Assembly: GCA_043381765.1 (NCBI GenBank)
Contig: JBHJMP010000085.1
Location: forward strand, 1-21,181
Direction: 5' to 3'
Length of the DNA: 21,181 nt
From: Collodictyon triciliatum
Taxonomy: Eukaryota > CRuMs
Part shown: positions 21,109-21,181 of the stretch, piece after piece
How the letters are laid out: each line of letters starts with the position of its first letter
Numbering within the stretch: position 1 is the stretch's first letter
Position numbers and translations under genes: made by a program
Notes under the pieces: model-generated
Seen by the model: only the letters and a program-made list of their open reading frames with translations
The model's database searches: none
What the model was told of the DNA's origin: nothing

Positions 21109-21181
<73 letters not shown>
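21109..21181 (+). repeat. (AG)n dinucleotide repeat
   Basis: At least 36 uninterrupted AG units run off the right end of the window. On the - strand this is (CT)n, upstream of the visible sulfotransferase exons and so probably in an intron of that gene. Confidence 0.95.

Overview
This is an intron-rich nuclear segment from a protist-like eukaryote. It holds four genes: three on the + strand in a head-to-tail row, and one on the - strand converging from the right. All three stop codons are used (TGA, TGA, TAG, TAA), so the standard code fits. Introns are short and start with GT, often with a loose donor (GTT or GTC as well as GTA or GTG). Many carry long T/C-rich simple repeats. A rhizarian or foraminiferan such as Reticulomyxa is my best guess, but this is inference from genome style and gene content, not from a marker gene.

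Left part (1-7037): a kinesin-like gene whose 5' end lies off the window. I traced 27 exons by phase-consistent GT-AG joins. They encode a kinesin motor of KIF20 (kinesin-6-like) layout, a coiled coil, and a basic, low-complexity tail. The P-loop is kept, but switch I and switch II have lost their signature residues, so this looks like a pseudo-motor.

Middle (7186-10627): a ROGDI/RAV2-family gene in about ten exons. The roughly 277-residue core matches ROGDI from end to end. It is preceded by an unusual acidic extension of about 190 residues. Its introns hold the largest simple repeats and a 100-N assembly gap.

Right-centre (11283-19452): a seven-exon gene behind a TATA box, predicted to encode a protein of about 2,360 residues. 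The order is a large leucine-rich-repeat region, an Asn-Ala-Pro tract resembling NANP repeats, a polycystin-2-type (TRPP) channel, two further membrane segments, and SPRY-like domains. Two microexons (13 and 10 nt) are needed to keep the frame. This fusion is the strongest candidate for something undescribed.

Right end (20138-20983, - strand): the 3' part of a PAPS-dependent sulfotransferase-like gene, whose 5' part lies beyond the window.

The genes do not form an obvious pathway. The shared features are architectural: pyrimidine tracts on the sense strand of introns, GC-rich 5' coding ends falling to AT-rich 3' ends, and tight spacing. All exon boundaries are read by eye from splice motifs, phase and family resemblance, with no transcript support.
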